64,000 nt of DNA, taken from NCBI RefSeq assembly GCF_004745805.1, contig NZ_SRLQ01000002.1, positions 124,001 to 188,000 of the forward strand. Direction: 5' to 3'. Below the pieces are notes generated by a model. The model saw nothing but the letters and a program-made list of their open reading frames with translations, had not been told where the DNA came from and ran no database searches. The stretch's first letter is position 1, and each line of letters opens with the position of its first letter. The translations under genes were made by a program, and so were the position numbers. The stretch is from Mycolicibacterium sp. CH28 (GTDB taxonomy: Bacteria; Actinomycetota; Actinomycetes; Mycobacteriales; Mycobacteriaceae). Below are positions 60,382-64,000 of the stretch, piece after piece.

Positions 60382-60449
60382 TAAAACCACAACTTCATCT
60401 GCCCATTTATGACCGAATGCTTGCCTAGATGCCCGGTTGTGGGTTTTAC
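60382..60449. promoter_or_regulatory. Inverted repeat in the dehydrogenase/PTS divergent promoter
   Basis: TAAAACCACAAC (60382-60393) and the inverse GTTGTGGGTTTTAC (60436-60449) match with one extra nucleotide in the right arm. Two half-sites 42 nt apart in the shared 210-nt promoter region (60286-60495) are candidates for the DeoR-family regulator encoded after the PTS gene. Confidence 0.45.
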
Positions 60450-60495
60450 TGGAGATCGGATGTGACTGGCATCACCCTCAGATCGGAGGCACGAG

Positions 60496-62463
60496 TTGTC
60501 CACCACCGAAACCAAGCCGCGCAGCGGGGCACGGGTTCACGTGCAGAAACTGGGCACCTCCCTGTCGAACATGGTCATGCCCAACATTGGCGCCTTCATC
60601 GCCTGGGGCCTGATCACCGCACTGTTCATCAAGGCCGGCTGGCTGACCGGGATCTTCCCGGGACTGCGTGACCCAAGCGGCTGGGTGGCCAAGATCGGCG
60701 GCTGGGGTGATTTCGCCGACGGCGGCATCGTCGCGCCGATGATCACCTACCTGCTGCCGATCCTGATCGGAGCCACCGGCGGCCGTATGGCGTACGGGAT
60801 CCGCGGTGGCGTCGTCGGCGCGATCGCGACCATGGGCGTGATCGCGGGCACCGACATCCCGATGTTCCTCGGAGCGATGATCATGGGGCCCCTCGGCGGT
60901 TGGGTGATGAAGAAGGTCGACGCCATCTGGGACGGCAAGATCCGCCCCGGCTTCGAGATGCTCATCGACAACTTCTCGGCCGGCATCGTCGGGCTCATCC
61001 TGGCCACCTTCGGCTTCTTCGGTATCGGTCCGATCGTGTCGGGCTTCAGCCACGGCGCCGGCAACGTCGTCGACTTTCTGGTCGCCCACGATCTGCTGCC
61101 GTTGACGTCGATCTTCATCGAGCCGGCCAAGGTGCTGTTCCTCAACAACGCCATCAACCACGGGGTGCTGACGCCACTCGGCACCACCCAGGCGCTGGAG
61201 ACCGGCAAGTCCGTGCTGTTCCTACTGGAGGCAAACCCGGGACCCGGCTTGGGAATCTTACTGGCGTTCATGGCATTCGGTCGAGGTGCCGCAAAGGCCT
61301 CGGCGCCGGGTGCGGCCATCATCCAGTTCTTCGGCGGTATCCACGAGATCTACTTTCCGTACGTCCTGATGAAGCCGAAGTTGATCGCCGCCACGATCCT
61401 GGGCGGCATGACGGGCGTCTTCATCAACGTGCTCTTCGGATCGGGTCTGCGTGCGCCCGCCGCGCCCGGTTCGATCATCGCCGTCTACGCGCAGACCGCC
61501 ACCGGCAGCTACCTTGGCGTCACGCTGTCGGTATTCGGCGCAGCCGCAGTCTCGTTCGCGGTGGCCTCGCTGCTGCTCAAGACCGACCGCTCGGACGACG
61601 ACGGCGATCTGGCGACCGCGACCGCAGAGATGGAGGCCCTCAAGGGGAAGAGATCCAGTGTGTCCGCCGCTCTGGTGGGATCCGCTGATCGGCACCCGAT
61701 CACCGACATCGTCTTCGCCTGCGACGCCGGCATGGGATCGTCGGCGATGGGAGCCTCGGTGCTGCGCAAGAAGATCCAGAGTGCCGGATTCAGCGACGTC
61801 AAGGTCACCAACCAGGCGATCTCGAACCTCACCGACAGCTATGGCCTGGTGGTGACTCACCAAGATCTGACCGACCGCGCCCGCCAGAAGACCCCCTCGG
61901 CGGTACACGTCTCCGTCGAGAATTTCATGAATGCCCCGCAATACGACGGGATCGTCGAACTACTCGACCGGACCAACAACGGGCGGGCCGCCCACGCGCC
62001 CGCCGAAGCACCACCCGAGGAGATGGCGGCACACGATGTTCTCGGTGTCGAGTCGATCGTGCTGGCCGGCACCGCGACGACCAGGGAGGCGGCCATCAGC
62101 GAGGCCGGTCGGCTCCTGGTCGCCTGCGGCGCCGTCGAACCGTCCTACATCGACGCGATGCACGAACGGGAGGGCTCGGTCTCGACGTACATGGGCAACG
62201 GCTTAGCCATCCCGCACGGCACCAATGACGCCAAAGACGCGATCCGACGGACCGGCATCTCGTTCGTCCGCTACGCCGAACCGATCGACTGGAACGGCAA
62301 GCCTGCCGAGTTCGTCGTCGGCATCGCCGGTGCCGGGAAGGACCACATGGCAGTGCTGACCAAGATCGCCGGAGTGTTCCTCAACCCCGACGACGTGGCC
62401 CGACTGCGGGATGCCCGCAGCGCCGAGGAGGTCCGGTCGGTACTCGGCGGCACCGGCGGGTGA
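60496..62463 (+). CDS. mtlA: PTS mannitol-type permease, EIICBA fusion
   Basis: A 655-residue phosphotransferase permease with three domains. EIIC membrane domain (about 1-345, GVLTPLGTTQALETGKSVLF near the substrate site), EIIB with phosphocysteine in ACDAGMGSSAMGASVLRKK (about residue 409), and EIIA with phosphohistidine in GLAIPHGTNDAKDAI (about residue 574). It takes in and phosphorylates a hexitol, mannitol by domain type. The TTG start at 60496 has GGAGG 7 nt before it. EI and HPr are not in the window. Complete EIICBA fusions are uncommon in mycobacteria as far as I recall. Confidence 0.9.
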   Translation: MSTTETKPRSGARVHVQKLGTSLSNMVMPNIGAFIAWGLITALFIKAGWLTGIFPGLRDPSGWVAKIGGWGDFADGGIVAPMITYLLPILIGATGGRMAYGIRGGVVGAIATMGVIAGTDIPMFLGAMIMGPLGGWVMKKVDAIWDGKIRPGFEMLIDNFSAGIVGLILATFGFFGIGPIVSGFSHGAGNVVDFLVAHDLLPLTSIFIEPAKVLFLNNAINHGVLTPLGTTQALETGKSVLFLLEANPGPGLGILLAFMAFGRGAAKASAPGAAIIQFFGGIHEIYFPYVLMKPKLIAATILGGMTGVFINVLFGSGLRAPAAPGSIIAVYAQTATGSYLGVTLSVFGAAAVSFAVASLLLKTDRSDDDGDLATATAEMEALKGKRSSVSAALVGSADRHPITDIVFACDAGMGSSAMGASVLRKKIQSAGFSDVKVTNQAISNLTDSYGLVVTHQDLTDRARQKTPSAVHVSVENFMNAPQYDGIVELLDRTNNGRAAHAPAEAPPEEMAAHDVLGVESIVLAGTATTREAAISEAGRLLVACGAVEPSYIDAMHEREGSVSTYMGNGLAIPHGTNDAKDAIRRTGISFVRYAEPIDWNGKPAEFVVGIAGAGKDHMAVLTKIAGVFLNPDDVARLRDARSAEEVRSVLGGTGG

Positions 62464-62473
62464 GAATACCGAC

Positions 62474-63232
62474 GTGGATTCGGAGACCCGTCAAAGCCGC
62501 ATCGTCGAGTTCGCGCGCACCAGGGGGCGCGTGGAGGTTGTCGCCCTGGCCGACGAGTTCGACGTCGCGGCGGAGACGATCCGGCGGGATCTGAAGGTTC
62601 TGGCCGGCCGGCGGCTGCTCAAACGGGTACACGGGGGCGCCATCCCGTTGGAGACGGCGGCGTTCGAATCCACCGTCGAGTATCGCAGCCAGGTCGACCT
62701 GGCCGAGAAACACCGCATGGCCGCGGGGGCCGTCGAGTTGCTGCACGGGGCCGAGACGGTGTATCTCGACGAAGGTTTCACCCCGAGACTGATTGCGGAG
62801 CGCCTTGCCGAACGGGACCTGACGGTGGTCACCTCGTCACTGTTGGTCGCCGAGGCGCTGGCCCACAGCACGTCGGTGACCGTCCTGCTGCTCGGTGGCC
62901 GGATGCGCGGTCGCACCCTAGCGACCGTGGACCACTGGGCGACCGACATGCTGGGTAGTCTGGTGATCGACGTGGCTTACCTTGGCACCAACGGGATTTC
63001 ACCCGAGCACGGGCTCACCACTCCCGATCCGGCAGTGGCGGCGGTGAAGCAGACGGCGGTCAAGGTCGCCCGTCGGCGAGTGCTGGTCGCGGCACACTCG
63101 AAGTTCGGCGCCAGCAGCTTCTGCCGCTTCGCAGAGGTCGCAGACTTCGACTCGATCGTGACCGGCACGGAACTGCCACTGACCGAAGCGCGACGCTACG
63201 AGGCACTGGGACCAACCGTCGTGCGTCAGTGA
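62474..63232 (+). CDS. DeoR-family transcriptional regulator
   Basis: A 252-residue repressor. The N-terminal helix-turn-helix (RGRVEVVALADEFDVAAETIRRDLKVL) is followed by RLLKRVHGGA, the signature of DeoR/GlpR proteins. The effector domain contains YLDEGFTPRLIAERL and the phosphosugar-binding region KVARRRVLVAAHSKFG. GTG start at 62474, 10 nt after the PTS stop, so it is co-transcribed with mtlA and likely controls it and the dehydrogenase. Effector probably a phosphorylated sugar. Confidence 0.92.
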   Translation: MDSETRQSRIVEFARTRGRVEVVALADEFDVAAETIRRDLKVLAGRRLLKRVHGGAIPLETAAFESTVEYRSQVDLAEKHRMAAGAVELLHGAETVYLDEGFTPRLIAERLAERDLTVVTSSLLVAEALAHSTSVTVLLLGGRMRGRTLATVDHWATDMLGSLVIDVAYLGTNGISPEHGLTTPDPAVAAVKQTAVKVARRRVLVAAHSKFGASSFCRFAEVADFDSIVTGTELPLTEARRYEALGPTVVRQ

Positions 63233-64000
63233 ACGCCCTCCATCAGCCGGCTGACCCGCGGCGCGAACACCCAGACCACCACGCCGACCGCGATGGCGAC
63301 CAGCCCCAGAATGCCGAAGTAGCCGAATTCGCGATCGGGGCTGTAGTAGCCGGACAGCACCCCCGACATCGACGTTCCCAGACCGACGGAGAAGAAGTAC
63401 AGGGCCATCATCTGGGCCCGAAAAGCGTTGGGCGCCAATTGAGTGGTGACCGAGAGGCCGATCGGCGACAGCATCAGTTCGGAGACCGCGAACGCCGCCA
63501 TGATCGCCATGACGAGCAGGGCGGGCACGGCGCGTCCGGTGGTTCCCGCCATGGGCAGGAAGAGCAGGAACGCCAGCCCCATGCCGATGACGCCGTAGGC
63601 GAACTTGCGCGGCGTGGTGGGGGCGCGCCGGCCCAGCTTGGTCCACATCGCCGCGAACAGCGGCGAGAGCAGGATGACCCACACCGGCTCGATCGATCCG
63701 ATCCAGCTCGATGGTGCGGTCCAGCCGAAGATCGACCAGTTCATCCGCTCGTCGGAGTAGACCGCCAGCACGGTGAAGATCTGCTGGAACAACGACCAGA
63801 ACACCGCGTTGGCGACGAACAGCGGGATGAACGCGCGCACCCGGGTGCGCTCCAGTGCAGTGACGTTGCTGCTGCGCAGCATCACCGCGAAGTAGCAGAT
63901 CGAAGCGACGACAATCACCGCGGTGGTCACCTGGGACAGATTGGCCAATGTGATGACACCGAAGGCGAAGGCGACGACGACCACTACCACTACCAGTGCC
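63226..64000 (-). CDS. POT-family (oligopeptide) transporter, 5' end cut by window
   Basis: The visible 250-odd residues are the C-terminal half of a proton-coupled oligopeptide transporter of the POT/MFS type: FQQIFTVLAVYSDERMNW, SSWIGSIEPVWVILLSPLFAAMW, SELMLSPIGLSVTTQLAP, and the last helices. The start is beyond 64000. The final SELMLSPIGLS stretch is a POT hallmark. It converges on the DeoR gene with a 7-nt overlap of stops. Substrate not known: di- or tripeptides are usual. Confidence 0.85.
   Translation of the reverse strand, partial: ALVVVVVVVAFAFGVITLANLSQVTTAVIVVASICYFAVMLRSSNVTALERTRVRAFIPLFVANAVFWSLFQQIFTVLAVYSDERMNWSIFGWTAPSSWIGSIEPVWVILLSPLFAAMWTKLGRRAPTTPRKFAYGVIGMGLAFLLFLPMAGTTGRAVPALLVMAIMAAFAVSELMLSPIGLSVTTQLAPNAFRAQMMALYFFSVGLGTSMSGVLSGYYSPDREFGYFGILGLVAIAVGVVVWVFAPRVSRLMEGVH

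Overview
The window is high-GC DNA with densely packed genes, many GTG starts and frequent 4-nt ATGA/GTGA overlaps. It is mycobacterial. Markers are an LpqH-type 19-kDa lipoprotein, a WS/DGAT acyltransferase, an Ibp1-like secreted protein, a TcrX/TcrY-like two-component pair, and a gene order that, from memory, follows the M. tuberculosis Rv3752c-Rv3773c neighbourhood: tRNA-Ser, tadA, deaminase-associated protein, tyrA, glycolipid-binding protein, proZWVX, LapA-like protein, then further on tcrXY, a fadE36-like kinase, tRNA-Arg, tRNA-Ser and hisC2. The added catabolic genes (oxalate, haloalkane, alkyl sulfate, PTS sugar, amino acid) suggest a free-living, fast-growing species (Mycolicibacterium-like). 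That species-level guess is inference. No insertion sequence, phage gene or CRISPR array was seen.

Layout. 1-11 kb: a truncated saccharopine-dehydrogenase-like gene, a coupled oxalyl-CoA decarboxylase/oxalyl-CoA ligase pair, a P450, tgt, a haloalkane dehalogenase, the lipoprotein, WS/DGAT and small membrane or secreted proteins. 11-18.8 kb: the syntenic block with tRNA editing (tadA), tyrosine synthesis (tyrA) and osmoprotectant uptake (proXVWZ). 18.8-28.8 kb: a phosphatase, a three-gene MarR/FAD-oxidase/arginase-family operon, an SDR, a quinone reductase, an alkylsulfatase and a secreted phosphoesterase.

28.9-37.4 kb: six minus-strand genes read as one run, tcrX-tcrY-GT39-MFS-GT2/GtrA-GT39. 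They look like a regulated cell-envelope glycosylation operon. 37.6-41.1 kb: two ThrE-type exporter paralogues with two small membrane proteins between them. 41.1-44.1 kb: a translationally coupled kinase/acyl-CoA dehydrogenase/SDR trio that matches the logic of 4-hydroxyacyl-CoA (levulinate-type, ACAD10/11-type) catabolism. 44.1-48.6 kb: small proteins, two tRNAs, hisC2 and an aromatic-amino-acid-decarboxylase-type gene.

48.6-49.4 kb is a gene-poor gap. 49.4-53.8 kb holds sulfur metabolism (cysK-cysE, then metQNI). 53.9-59.2 kb holds a divergent decarboxylating dehydrogenase and an aminotransferase/glutaryl-CoA-dehydrogenase-like/aldehyde-dehydrogenase operon, with a perfect dyad between them, consistent with 5-aminovalerate or GABA breakdown. 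59.2-64 kb holds a PTS IICBA permease (mannitol type) with a divergent zinc alcohol dehydrogenase, a DeoR regulator and a truncated POT-type transporter. An inverted repeat lies in the shared promoter region.
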